Below the pieces are notes generated by a model. It saw nothing but the letters and a program-made list of their open reading frames with translations. It made no database searches and was not told where the DNA came from. A program made the position numbers and the translations under genes. DNA of 64,000 nucleotides from Mesorhizobium hawassense (GTDB lineage Bacteria; Pseudomonadota; Alphaproteobacteria; Rhizobiales; Rhizobiaceae). The DNA is taken from NCBI RefSeq assembly GCF_003289945.1, contig NZ_QMBP01000002.1, positions 186,001 to 250,000 on the forward strand. The letters are read 5' to 3'. The first letter of the stretch is position 1, and the number at the start of each line of letters is the position of its first letter. Below are positions 46,999 through 55,270 of this stretch, piece by piece.

Positions 46999-48236
46999 TG
47001 CGCGCTTTTGTCCTTCTGCTGAGTACGGCCATCGGCCTTCAGCCGGCATTGGCGGACGGGCTGACGCCCAAGGCCAAGCGCGAGCTGGCGCAGCGGAATG
47101 GCGGCGTCTATGACGATCCGCAATACGATCCCGCGACCACCCAGCGCATGTTTCGGGTCTCGACCGGGCCAAGCACGCTGCCGCCCGGCCAGGTCGCCGC
47201 GCGCATCAAGGACATCGCGCAGCTGCAGAGCGCCCGCGACAACCAGCTCGTCGGCTATGGCTTGGTCATCGGCCTTGCCGGAACAGGCGACAGCCTGCGC
47301 AACTCGCCCTTCACCGAACAGTCGATCCGCGCCATGCTGGAGAATCTCGGCATCGCCACCGAAGGCGGCAGCGCGCGCGCCAAGAACGTCGCCGCCGTCA
47401 TCGTCACCGCCAACATGCCGCCCTTCGTCCAGTCGGGCAGCCGCATCGACATCGACGTCTCCTCGATGGGCGACGCCACCTCGCTCGCCGGCGGCACGCT
47501 GGTGATGACGCCGCTGAAGGCGGCCGATGGCGAGATCTATGCCGTCGGGCAAGGCTCGGTCATCGTCGGCGGCTTCACCGCCCAGGGTCAGGCCGAACAG
47601 TTGACTCAAGGCGTGCCGACCGCCGGCCGCGTGCCGAACGGCGCCATCGTCGAACGCTCGGTGCCGGCCGAATTCGACGACCAGGGCGTGTTGACCCTGC
47701 AATTGCGCAATCCCGATTTCTCGACCGCCATCCGCATTGCCGACGCCATCAACGACTACACATCGCAGCGCTTCGGCATGCGGGTCGCCGCCGAGCGCGA
47801 TGCCCGCACCGTGCAGATCAGGCGGCCGAAGAACGTCTCGGCCGCGCGCTTCTATGCCGAGATCGAAAACCTCGTCGTCGAGTCGGATGCCCCTGCCCGC
47901 GTCGTCATCGACGAGCGCACCGGAACCATCGTCATCGGCAGCAATGTCAGGATCTCGCGCGTGGCGATCAGCCACGGCACGCTGACCGTGCGCATCACCG
48001 AAGCGCCGAAAGTAGTCCAACCTGAACCTTTCTCCAGGGGCCAGACCGCGGTCGAGCCATTCACCGCCATCGAGGCGAGCCGGCCCGACGCGCGCGTTGC
48101 CGTGCTCGACGGCCCCGATCTCGAAACGCTGGTCTCCGGCCTCAACCGCCTCGGCGTGAAGCCCGACGGCATCATCGCCATCCTGCAAGGCATCAAATCG
48201 GCCGGCGCCCTGCAGGCCGACCTGGTTCTCCAATAG
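46998..48236 (+). CDS. flgI: Flagellar P-ring protein FlgI
   Basis: Periplasmic P-ring subunit of 412 residues. A signal peptide (MRAFVLLLSTAIGLQPALADG) leads to RIKDIAQLQSARDNQLVGYGLVIGLAGTGDS and FVQSGSRIDIDVSSMGDATSLAGGTLVMTPL, highly conserved FlgI segments. The ATG at 46998 overlaps the flgA stop; a GTG three bases earlier is also possible. It follows its chaperone gene directly. Confidence 0.95.
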   Translation: MRAFVLLLSTAIGLQPALADGLTPKAKRELAQRNGGVYDDPQYDPATTQRMFRVSTGPSTLPPGQVAARIKDIAQLQSARDNQLVGYGLVIGLAGTGDSLRNSPFTEQSIRAMLENLGIATEGGSARAKNVAAVIVTANMPPFVQSGSRIDIDVSSMGDATSLAGGTLVMTPLKAADGEIYAVGQGSVIVGGFTAQGQAEQLTQGVPTAGRVPNGAIVERSVPAEFDDQGVLTLQLRNPDFSTAIRIADAINDYTSQRFGMRVAAERDARTVQIRRPKNVSAARFYAEIENLVVESDAPARVVIDERTGTIVIGSNVRISRVAISHGTLTVRITEAPKVVQPEPFSRGQTAVEPFTAIEASRPDARVAVLDGPDLETLVSGLNRLGVKPDGIIAILQGIKSAGALQADLVLQ

Positions 48237-48238
48237 GC

Positions 48239-48850
48239 ATGCCGATGATCGCGCTCCTCTCCTCGAAGATGAACCGCCCTCTGACGATGATCGCCGCCGC
48301 GGCAGCGGCAGCGCTTCTTGGCAGCGCTTCGGTCGGCGCGGAGGAAGTTCGGCAGGTTCTGCCCGGCGGTCAGGCACCGGCTCAACCGGCTGACGTCACG
48401 CGCGAGAAGGAGCCGGTTCAACCGGCCGCGCTCGCGGCCGGGAAGGCGCCGGACGAAAGCGAGGTCCAGCGCTTCTGCTCTAACATCGCCGACGCCGCGC
48501 GCGATCGCCGCTATGCGCTTCAGGCCGAGGAATTGAAGCAGCTGCAGGCCGGCATCGACGAGCGCATGAAGGCGCTGGAGGCAAAAAAGGCCGAGTATGA
48601 GGAATGGCTGAAGCGCCGCGAAGTGTTCCTGGCGCGCGCCGAGGACGGCGTCGTCAAGATCTATGCCGGCATGAAACCGGACGCCGCCGCCGAACGGCTG
48701 GCGATGGTCAATGCCGAGCTCGCCGCGGCCATCCTGATGAAGCTCGATTCGCGCAAGGCCGGCGTGATCTTGAACGAAATGGACCAGAAGGCGGCGGCGA
48801 CGCTCACCGGCATCATGGCCAGCGCGGCGCGAAGGGTTGATCCGTCATGA
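48239..48850 (+). CDS. motE: Motility protein MotE, periplasmic chaperone
   Basis: Secreted protein of 203 residues. The signal peptide (about 11-34, ending VGAEE) precedes a proline/alanine-rich stretch, a long coiled coil (about 85-130: ALQAEELKQLQAGIDERMKALEAKK), and an MgtE-N-like C-terminal domain (IYAGMKPDAAAERLAMVNAELAAAILMKLD). In Sinorhizobium meliloti MotE is a chaperone for the periplasmic motility protein MotC, which is also present here at 57306-58769. The gene overlaps flgH by 4 bases. Confidence 0.87.
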   Translation: MPMIALLSSKMNRPLTMIAAAAAAALLGSASVGAEEVRQVLPGGQAPAQPADVTREKEPVQPAALAAGKAPDESEVQRFCSNIADAARDRRYALQAEELKQLQAGIDERMKALEAKKAEYEEWLKRREVFLARAEDGVVKIYAGMKPDAAAERLAMVNAELAAAILMKLDSRKAGVILNEMDQKAAATLTGIMASAARRVDPS

Positions 48851-49551
48851 AGTTGAAGTTCTTCGTCCTCGTCGCTGTCGCGGCGCTATCCGGCTGCGGC
48901 ACCAATTTCAAGGAGATCGGCAGGGAACCCGCCCTCTCGCCGGTCGGCTCCGGCATCGGCGAGGGCGCCTCCGGTCCCTACAGCTATCCCGAGCCACCGG
49001 CGTCGCGGCCGAAGAAATTCTCGTTGTGGGACGATCGCCAGAGCCGGCTCTTCACCGATCCCCGCGCCTTGCGCGCCGGCGACATCCTGACGGTCAACAT
49101 CAAGCTCAACGACAAGGCCAATTTCAAGAACCAGAACGATCGCAGCCGCACCGCCGCGCGCAAGCTCGGCTATGACGTCAATCTTGGCTGGGAAAAGGCG
49201 AGCACTAGCGGCAAGGGCGACGCCGGCCTGAGTTCCAGCACTGAGACCAACGCCGATGGTGAGATCAAGCGCTCGGAAGACATCGAGCTCAACGTCGCCG
49301 CTGTCGTCACCGAGGTGCTGCCCAACGGCAATCTGATGATCAGGGGCTCGCAGGAGGTCCGAGTCAACTATGAGCTTCGGGTCCTCACCATCGCCGGCAT
49401 GGTGCGCCCGTCCGACATCGGCGCGGAAAACACCATCCCCTACGAGCGTATCGCCGAGGCGCGCATCTCCTATGGCGGCCGCGGCCGTGTGAGCGAGGTC
49501 CAGCAGCCGGCCTATGGCCAGCAGGTGGTCGACCAGGTTCTTCCTTTCTAG
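48847..49551 (+). CDS. flgH: Flagellar L-ring lipoprotein FlgH
   Basis: Outer-membrane L-ring protein of 234 residues. Lipobox LSGC places the lipidated cysteine at about residue 17. SLWDDRQSRLFTDPRALRAGDILTVNIKLNDKANFKN and GNLMIRGSQEVRVNYELRVLTIAGMVRPSDI are standard FlgH segments. It overlaps motE (ATGA) and precedes fliL by 18 bases. Confidence 0.95.
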   Translation: MKLKFFVLVAVAALSGCGTNFKEIGREPALSPVGSGIGEGASGPYSYPEPPASRPKKFSLWDDRQSRLFTDPRALRAGDILTVNIKLNDKANFKNQNDRSRTAARKLGYDVNLGWEKASTSGKGDAGLSSSTETNADGEIKRSEDIELNVAAVVTEVLPNGNLMIRGSQEVRVNYELRVLTIAGMVRPSDIGAENTIPYERIAEARISYGGRGRVSEVQQPAYGQQVVDQVLPF

Positions 49552-49569
49552 GGCCGGGAGATCGCTGCC

Positions 49570-50064
49570 GTGGCCAATGTCGAGCAGGTCCAGCCCAAGA
49601 AGGGACCCTCCCTGGTGATCCAGCTCGCCATGCTGCTGGTCATGACGGGCGCGGCTGTCGGCATGGGCTGGGTCTCCGGCGGCTATCTCAAGCAGGGCGA
49701 AACGCCGGCACCGGTGCCCGCGGCGCCGGAAAACGCCGGCACGGCCGAGAAGCCCGCCGAAGGCGCCAAGCCGGCCACCGGGCCGACGCTGGTTCAGATC
49801 GCGCCGATCACCACCAATCTCGCCTCGCCGTCGGATGTCTGGATCCGGCTGGAGGCATCGCTGCTCTACGATGCCCCGCAGCCACTCGAGATGACCGAGC
49901 AGATTCACCAGGACCTGCTGGCTTTCCTGCGCACCATCAAGCTGCATCAGATCGAAGGCGCCAGCGGCTACCAGCATCTCAAGGCCGATCTCGAAGAGCG
50001 CGCTGCGCTGCGCAGCGGCGGCCATGTCAAACAGGTTCTCGTCAGGACGATGCTGCTCGAATGA
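49570..50064 (+). CDS. fliL: Flagellar basal body-associated protein FliL (GTG start)
   Basis: Single-pass inner-membrane protein of 164 residues that supports the stator. The membrane segment is at about 17-38 (LVIQLAMLLVMTGAAVGMGWVS). The periplasmic domain has WIRLEASLLYDAP and QIHQDLLAFLRTIKLHQIEGASGYQHLKADLEERAALRS, as in FliL. The start is GTG with GGGAGA 10 bases before. Its stop overlaps fliP by 4 bases. Confidence 0.92.
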   Translation: MANVEQVQPKKGPSLVIQLAMLLVMTGAAVGMGWVSGGYLKQGETPAPVPAAPENAGTAEKPAEGAKPATGPTLVQIAPITTNLASPSDVWIRLEASLLYDAPQPLEMTEQIHQDLLAFLRTIKLHQIEGASGYQHLKADLEERAALRSGGHVKQVLVRTMLLE

Positions 50065-50792
50065 GAAAGTTCCTCATAGCCACGGCGCTCATCGTCGTCA
50101 CCACTTCCGTCGCCGCGGCCCAGCAGCTCGATCTCGGCGGCATCGGCAAGGCCGACGGCACCACCGTCGGCTATCTGATCCAGATGTTTGGCTTGCTCAC
50201 CGTGCTTTCGGTGGCGCCGGGCCTGCTCATCATGGTGACGAGCTTCACCCGCTTCGTCATCGCCTTCTCGATCCTGCGCGCCGGCATCGGCCTGCAGTCG
50301 ACGCCGGCAAATCTGATCCTGATCTCGCTGTCGCTGTTCATGACCTTCTATGTCATGGCGCCGACCTTCGATCAGGCCTGGAACACCGGCGTGAAGCCGC
50401 TGATGGACAACCAGATCACCCAGGCCGAGGCGTTCGAGAAGATTTCTGGCCCGTTCCGCGATTTCATGCTGCACAATGTGCGTGACAAGGATTTCGACCT
50501 CTTCGCCGACCTCGCCCGCGAGCGCGGCCAGGTCGTTGCAAAGGAGACCGTCGACCTGCGCATTCTGGTGCCGGCCTTCATGATCTCGGAAATCCGGCGC
50601 GGCTTCGAGATCGGCTTCCTCATCGTCCTGCCGTTCCTCGTCATCGACCTCATCGTCGCCACCGTTACCATGGCGATGGGCATGATGATGCTGCCGCCCA
50701 CGGTGGTATCGCTGCCGTTCAAGATCCTGTTCTTCGTGCTGATCGACGGCTGGAACCTGCTGGTCGGCAGCCTGGTGCGGTCCTTTACTTGA
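50061..50792 (+). CDS. fliP: Flagellar export gate protein FliP
   Basis: Export-gate membrane protein of 243 residues. It has a cleavable signal peptide (1-21, TTSVAAAQQ) and four hydrophobic segments. VTSFTRFVIAFSILRAGIGLQSTPANLILISLSLFMTFYVMAP and the C-terminal MMLPPTVVSLPFKILFFVLIDGWNLLVGSLVRSF are strongly conserved. It is the last gene before the flagellins; partners FliQ, FliR and FlhA are not in the window. Confidence 0.96.
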   Translation: MRKFLIATALIVVTTSVAAAQQLDLGGIGKADGTTVGYLIQMFGLLTVLSVAPGLLIMVTSFTRFVIAFSILRAGIGLQSTPANLILISLSLFMTFYVMAPTFDQAWNTGVKPLMDNQITQAEAFEKISGPFRDFMLHNVRDKDFDLFADLARERGQVVAKETVDLRILVPAFMISEIRRGFEIGFLIVLPFLVIDLIVATVTMAMGMMMLPPTVVSLPFKILFFVLIDGWNLLVGSLVRSFT

Positions 50793-51011
50793 CGTAACGG
50801 CACCGGCGTTGATCAAACGCCCGATCGCACAGATCTACGCAATATATTTTCGATTAACCCTGCGATTTAGCTCTTTGGTAGGGACTGATCCGCATATTGC
50901 CCGCAGATGGCGGGTGATCGGGTTTCTGAGATCATTGGCATGATGCCGCACCGTCATACCGGACATGCCGGTATGTCAAAAAAATCCGTGTAAAAATAGG
51001 GTACGAGTACC
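50793..51011 (+). promoter_or_regulatory. flaA upstream region with structured leader
   Basis: A weaker version of the flagellar element (CGCACAGA, then TATATTTT at 50843) lies at 50826, about 168 bases before the flaA start. A CtrA-like half-site TTAACC follows at 50854. Near the gene, an 8-base perfect hairpin (CATACCGG / CCGGTATG, 50955-50975) is followed by an A-run, and GGTAC-GA-GTACC (51000-51011) abuts the ATG, overlapping the only visible ribosome-site sequence (AGGG). The leader thus looks built for control of translation or mRNA stability. Confidence 0.5.
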
Positions 51012-52007
51012 ATGGCCAGTATCATGACCAACGCCTCGGCGTTGACCGCTCTGCAGAGCTTGAACGCCACCCAGAAGAACCTCGACACCACCCAGGCCCG
51101 CATCTCGACGGGTTATCGCGTTTCCCAGGCTTCCGACAACGCCGCTTACTGGTCGATCGCCACCACCATGCGCTCCGACAACCAGGCAATGTCCACCGTT
51201 TCGGACGCCCTCGGCCTCGGCGCCTCGAAGGTCGACACCGCCTACACCGGCATGGACAGCGCGATCAAAACCATCAACCAGATCCAGCAGAAGCTGACCG
51301 CGTCCTACGGCCAGACGGATGCTTCGAAGGAAAAGACCCAGGTCGAAATCAAGGCTCTTCAGGACCAGTTGAAGGCCTATGCCGACGGCGCCACCTTCTC
51401 CGGCACCAACATGCTGTCGGTCAACAGCGGCGCCACCGCCACGAGCGCGGCCGACGTCAAGATCGTTTCGGCCTTCAACCGCGACGCCTCGGGCGCGGTT
51501 TCGATCTCGACGATCGATGTCAACGTCGACAGCATCAAGCTGTATGAAGCCGGCACCGCGGCAGGCGTGTCGAAGGGTATCCTGGACGCCAACCGTCTCG
51601 GCCTCGACGGCAGCGTCACGGCCACCGCCTCGGCCCCGACCCTGGGTGCTGCCGCTGCGGCCACCGACACCTACACGGTCTCCAGCCTGGCGATCTTCTC
51701 CGGCACCACCGCTGCCAGCGACACCCAGATCCAGCAGATGATGAACGTCGTCGATGCCGCGCTGAAGGGCATGACGACTGCAGCCACCAAGCTCGGCGCC
51801 GCCAAGAGCTCCATCGACCTGCAGAAGACCTTCACCTCGAGCCTGATGGACTCCATCGATCGCGGCGTCGGCCAGCTCGTCGATGCCGACATGAATAAGG
51901 AATCGACCCGCCTCCAGGCGCTGCAGGTTCAGCAGCAGCTCGGCGTCCAGGCGCTGTCGATCGCCAACGGCTCGTCGCAGTCGATCCTGTCGCTCTTCCG
52001 CGGCTGA
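51012..52007 (+). CDS. flaA: Flagellin FlaA
   Basis: Filament subunit of 331 residues, exported through the flagellum. The N-terminal D0/D1 helices (LTALQSLNATQKNLDTTQARISTGYRVSQASDNAAYWSIATTMRSD) and C-terminal D1/D0 (DRGVGQLVDADMNKESTRLQALQVQQQLGVQALSIANGSSQSIL) are conserved. The central 150 residues are the variable surface-exposed part, rich in Ala, Thr and Ser. The terminal regions are nearly identical to those of FlaB. The gene has its own leader and terminator and is the first of two tandem flagellin genes; the symbol follows rhizobial order. Confidence 0.93.
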   Translation: MASIMTNASALTALQSLNATQKNLDTTQARISTGYRVSQASDNAAYWSIATTMRSDNQAMSTVSDALGLGASKVDTAYTGMDSAIKTINQIQQKLTASYGQTDASKEKTQVEIKALQDQLKAYADGATFSGTNMLSVNSGATATSAADVKIVSAFNRDASGAVSISTIDVNVDSIKLYEAGTAAGVSKGILDANRLGLDGSVTATASAPTLGAAAAATDTYTVSSLAIFSGTTAASDTQIQQMMNVVDAALKGMTTAATKLGAAKSSIDLQKTFTSSLMDSIDRGVGQLVDADMNKESTRLQALQVQQQLGVQALSIANGSSQSILSLFRG

Positions 52008-52032
52008 TCACGCTCGAGCGGTAACATCGAAC

Positions 52033-52064
52033 AATCGGGCCGCGCCAAAAGCGCGGCCCGATTT
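52033..52064 (+). terminator. Rho-independent-type terminator after flaA
   Basis: A perfect 13-base stem (AATCGGGCCGCGC / GCGCGGCCCGATT) with loop CAAAA lies 26 bases after the flaA stop, followed by a very short T tract. The strong stem fits an abundant mRNA. Confidence 0.8.
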
Positions 52065-52180
52065 GCGTTGAGCGGTTCGCTTTTTCCCGCAAATGGCAAA
52101 GGCCCCACACATTTGCCCTGAAGCAACTCCGGACGGAAAATCCGTTTCAAGGTTTCTTGGAACTGCTCTCCATCAAGGCT

Positions 52181-52201
52181 CGCGCAACTCTCGTTCCTTA
52201 A
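52181..52201 (+). promoter_or_regulatory. Variant flagellar promoter element of flaB
   Basis: CGCGCAAC, 10 bases, then TAAC. One base differs from the core element, and the distance to the start (about 165 bases) is much longer than at the basal-body operons. It matches the position of the weaker element before flaA. Confidence 0.45.
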
Positions 52202-52219
52202 CATCTCGAAAGCCTACTT

Positions 52220-52258
52220 TTAACAGGCCATTAACCATATCGGGCTAGGTATGGTTAA
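52220..52258 (+). promoter_or_regulatory. CtrA-type box and overlapping palindrome upstream of flaB
   Basis: TTAA, seven bases, TTAACCAT at 52220-52238 matches the full CtrA consensus TTAA-N7-TTAAC. The right half begins a 9-base perfect dyad TTAACCATA (52231-52239) / TATGGTTAA (52250-52258), which puts an inverted half-site on the other strand. CtrA is the alphaproteobacterial cell-cycle and motility regulator; binding here is predicted only. Confidence 0.6.
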
Positions 52259-52364
52259 CCAATGACTTAGGTTGTCGAATCGGCCCGACCGGCACGATCG
52301 CGACCGATGGCAGGTCGAGACCCCGGCCTGTGTGGCATGCCGGCTTTGAGAAGGAGCGAGTTTC

Positions 52365-53435
52365 TTGGCGAGCATCATGACGAACGCCGCGGCGTTGACT
52401 GCACTTCAAAGCCTCAACGCCACCAACAAATCGCTCGAGCAGACGCAGGCCCGGATCTCGACCGGCTATCGTGTCTCCCAGGCCTCCGACAACGCCGCCT
52501 ACTGGTCGATCGCCACGACGATGCGCTCCGACAACCAGGCGCTCTCGACCGTGCAGGACGCGCTCGGTCTCGGCGCCTCGAAGGTCGACACCGCCTATAC
52601 CGGCATGAACAACGTCCTTTCGACGGTCGGCCAGATCAAGACCAAGCTGCTGTCGGCCGTCGGCCAGTCGGATGCCAACAAGGCGAAGACGCAGACCGAA
52701 ATCACCGCGCTGCAGGCGCAGATGAAATCTTTTGCCGATGCCGCCACCTTCTCCGGCTCGAACTTCCTTTCGGTCACGTCCACGCAGGTCGCGGCTCCTA
52801 ACGACGGCGTCCAGCCCGACGCCAAGATCGTCTCCTCGTTCAACCGCTCGTCGTCCGGTGCCATCTCGCTCGGAACCATCGACATCAATGTCGAGAGCAC
52901 CAAGCTGTTCGATTCCGGTCTTGCCACCGCCGTCAAGAACCAGGGCATTCTCGACCGTCAGACCTCGATCTATTCCACGGCCGCGGACCAGTCCGCCTAC
53001 GATGCGGCCTATGCGACCGCAATCGCGGGCGGCTCCACCGACATCGCCGCCAACACCGCCGGCCAGGCCGCGGTGTCGGGCACGCCGGTCAAGATCGACA
53101 ACGTCTCCGCCTTCAATCTCGACATCACGGCAGCGGGCGTGACCGACGACATCATCACGCAGATGGTCACCAAGATCGACCACGTCATGAGTCAGCTCAC
53201 AGACTCCGCCACCATCCTCGGTTCGGCCAAGAGCAGCATCGACCTGCAGAAGACCTTCACGCAGAGCCTGATGGACTCCATCGACCGCGGCGTCGGCCAG
53301 CTCGTCGATGCCGACATGAACAAGGAATCGACCCGCCTCCAGGCCCTGCAGGTGCAGCAGCAGCTCGGCATCCAGTCGCTGTCGATTGCCAACAGCTCCT
53401 CGCAGTCGATCCTGCAGCTGTTCAAGAACGGCTAA
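52365..53435 (+). CDS. flaB: Flagellin FlaB (TTG start)
   Basis: Second filament subunit, 356 residues. N- and C-terminal D0/D1 helices are nearly identical to FlaA; the central variable region is about 25 residues longer and contains TSIYSTAADQSAYDAAYATAIAGG. The start is TTG at 52365, with AAGGAG 8 bases before and alignment with FlaA residue by residue; the next ATG (52377) would be 20 bases from the ribosome site. Two flagellins suggest a mixed (complex) filament as in other rhizobia. Symbol assigned by order. Confidence 0.92.
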   Translation: MASIMTNAAALTALQSLNATNKSLEQTQARISTGYRVSQASDNAAYWSIATTMRSDNQALSTVQDALGLGASKVDTAYTGMNNVLSTVGQIKTKLLSAVGQSDANKAKTQTEITALQAQMKSFADAATFSGSNFLSVTSTQVAAPNDGVQPDAKIVSSFNRSSSGAISLGTIDINVESTKLFDSGLATAVKNQGILDRQTSIYSTAADQSAYDAAYATAIAGGSTDIAANTAGQAAVSGTPVKIDNVSAFNLDITAAGVTDDIITQMVTKIDHVMSQLTDSATILGSAKSSIDLQKTFTQSLMDSIDRGVGQLVDADMNKESTRLQALQVQQQLGIQSLSIANSSSQSILQLFKNG

Positions 53436-53463
53436 GCCGCCCGATAACCTCGATCAACGAAAG

Positions 53464-53490
53464 AGGCCGCGCCTGAAGCACGGCCTTTTT
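53464..53490 (+). terminator. Rho-independent terminator after flaB
   Basis: AGGCCG / CGGCCT stem with an 11-base loop, directly followed by five T residues, 28 bases after the flaB stop. Flanking AACGAAA / TTTCGTT can extend the stem. Confidence 0.8.
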
Positions 53491-53550
53491 CGTTATCCGG
53501 GAAGAAATCGCAGGATAGGCATTCTGCCGTTCTTCAGCGGCTATCATCCT

Positions 53551-53571
53551 CGCACAAGCTTCGCGGTCTAG
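53551..53571 (+). promoter_or_regulatory. Flagellar promoter element of the fliF-motBCD operon
   Basis: CGCACAAG, exactly 10 bases, then TAGTCTT, identical in its last seven bases to the flgB promoter. The TA lies 40 bases before the fliF GTG. In Brucella, FtcR (the Rem counterpart) binds the fliF upstream region, so this is a candidate site for it. Confidence 0.62.
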
Positions 53572-53608
53572 TCTTCCGGCGGACAGTCATGCTGGGAGCG
53601 GTTGAATC

Positions 53609-55267
53609 GTGCCGGAACAGATCCAGAGCGTCATCGCGAATTTGAAAAGCTTCGGCGTGAGGCGTCTGGCGCTCATGGGCGGCATCGCGGCCCTGGTAAT
53701 GGCCGTTATCGGCATTGGCTCCGTCTATCTCAACCGTCCGGCCTATGAAACGCTGTATGTTGGGCTCGATCGCTCCGACGTGAACCAGATCGGCCTGGTG
53801 CTGGCCGATGCCGGCATCGGCTTCGATGTCGGCTCGGACGGCACCTCCGTGCTGGTGCCGGCCGGCACCACCGCGCAGGCGCGCATGCTGCTTGCCGAGA
53901 AGGGCCTGCCGACCAGCGCCAATGCCGGCTACGAGCTGTTCGACAATGTCGGCTCGCTCGGCCTGACCTCCTTCATGCAGCAGATCACCCGCGTGCGCGC
54001 GCTCGAAGGCGAGATCGCGCGCACCATCCAGTCGATTTCCGGCGTCAAGGCTGCGCGCGTCCACATCGTCATGTCCGAGCGCGCCAATTTCCGCCGCGAC
54101 GAGCAGCAACCTTCCGCCTCGGTGGTCATTCGCTATGCCGGCAACGACGCCGAGAAGAGCGCTATGTCGATCCGCCACCTCGTCGCCGCGGCCGTTCCCG
54201 GCCTCTCGGCCGACAAGGTCACCGTGCTCGATTCCAACGGCAACCTTTTGGCCGCCGGCGACGACCCGTCCAACACGAGCGCGGCCCGCACGCTCGGCGT
54301 CGAGCAGACGGTGGAGGCGCAGATCGGCGACAACATCCGCCGCGCCCTTACGCCCTATCTCGGTCCCGATAATTTCCGTGCCAGCGTCAAGGCCGACGTC
54401 AACACCGACAGCCGCCAGACCGAGGAGACGATCTTCGATCCGAACTCGCGCGTCGAGCGTTCGGTGCAGTCGGTGAAGACCAACGAGGCCAGCAACCAGA
54501 AGCAGGCCTCGACCCCGACGAGCGTCGAGCAGAACCTGCCCGAGACGCAGACCACCAGCACGGAGGGACCTCAATCCTCCTCGCAGAACGACCGCAAGGA
54601 AGAGATCACCAACTACGAGATCAACTCCAAGAAGATCGCCACCGTCTCCAACGGCTACACGGTCAACAAGATGTCGATCGCGGTCGTCGTCAACCAGGAT
54701 CGGCTGAAGACCATCCTTGGTAAGGATGCTACCCCGGACCAGATCGCCAAGCGCGTCGCCGACATCCAGAAGATGGTGGCCTCGGCGACCGGCTTCGACG
54801 ACAAGCGCGGCGATATCATCGACGTGTCGGCCGTCGAGTTCATCAACGGCCTCGACGGCGAGCCGGTCGATCAGCCTGGCATCCTCGCCTCGATCGGCAC
54901 CTATACCGGCACCCTGATCAATGCCGGCGCCTTCATTGTCGTCGTGTTCCTGGTGGCCTTCTTCGGCCTCAAGCCGATGGCAGCCGCGCTGACGGCATCG
55001 GCGAAGCCCGCGGCCATCGCCGGCCCAAGCTTCGACGATGTGCAGCGCTCGCTGCCGACGCCCGATGCGCCGGTCGCCGCGATCACCGCCGAGACCCCGG
55101 CCGGCGCGCTTCCCGGCGCGCGCGCCGGCGCGACGCCGCTCGACGATCTGCGCCAGAAAATCCGCCCGGCGCCGCAGGAGCGGCTCGCCCGCATGGTCGA
55201 TCTCAACGAAGAGCGCACCGCGCAGATCCTGCGCAAATGGGCCGCCGCCCCGGAAGCCGTGGGTTAG
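53609..55267 (+). CDS. fliF: Flagellar MS-ring protein FliF (GTG start)
   Basis: Inner-membrane ring protein of 552 residues, the platform for rotor and export gate. The N-terminal membrane segment is at about 19-41 and the second at about 432-452 (NAGAFIVVVFLVAFFGL). The periplasmic YscJ/FliF domain has YETLYVGLDRSDVNQIGLVLADAGIGFDV and ISGVKAARVHIVMSERANFRRDEQQPSASVVIRY. The C-terminal cytoplasmic tail (RLARMVDLNEERTAQILRKW) binds FliG. The GTG start has GGGAG upstream. The gene heads an operon with a FliH-like gene and motBCD, unlike Sinorhizobium, where fliF precedes visN. Confidence 0.95.
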   Translation: MPEQIQSVIANLKSFGVRRLALMGGIAALVMAVIGIGSVYLNRPAYETLYVGLDRSDVNQIGLVLADAGIGFDVGSDGTSVLVPAGTTAQARMLLAEKGLPTSANAGYELFDNVGSLGLTSFMQQITRVRALEGEIARTIQSISGVKAARVHIVMSERANFRRDEQQPSASVVIRYAGNDAEKSAMSIRHLVAAAVPGLSADKVTVLDSNGNLLAAGDDPSNTSAARTLGVEQTVEAQIGDNIRRALTPYLGPDNFRASVKADVNTDSRQTEETIFDPNSRVERSVQSVKTNEASNQKQASTPTSVEQNLPETQTTSTEGPQSSSQNDRKEEITNYEINSKKIATVSNGYTVNKMSIAVVVNQDRLKTILGKDATPDQIAKRVADIQKMVASATGFDDKRGDIIDVSAVEFINGLDGEPVDQPGILASIGTYTGTLINAGAFIVVVFLVAFFGLKPMAAALTASAKPAAIAGPSFDDVQRSLPTPDAPVAAITAETPAGALPGARAGATPLDDLRQKIRPAPQERLARMVDLNEERTAQILRKWAAAPEAVG

Positions 55268-55270
55268 GCC

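Larger units (their letters stand above)
52008..52364 (+). promoter_or_regulatory. flaA-flaB intergenic region: terminator, promoter, leader
   Basis: No gene is present. After the flaA terminator come the promoter-like element (52181), the CtrA-type box (52220-52238) and a leader of about 165 bases. Close to the gene, CCGGC/GCCGG (52323-52343) can pair over an 11-base loop just before the ribosome site AAGGAG (52351). The leader shares CATGCCGG with the flaA leader hairpin. Confidence 0.5.

Noticed and set aside
50955-50975. CATACCGG hairpin as a terminator of fliP
   Set aside because: It is followed by an A-run on the plus strand rather than T, and lies 160 bases after fliP and close to flaA, so a leader role fits better.
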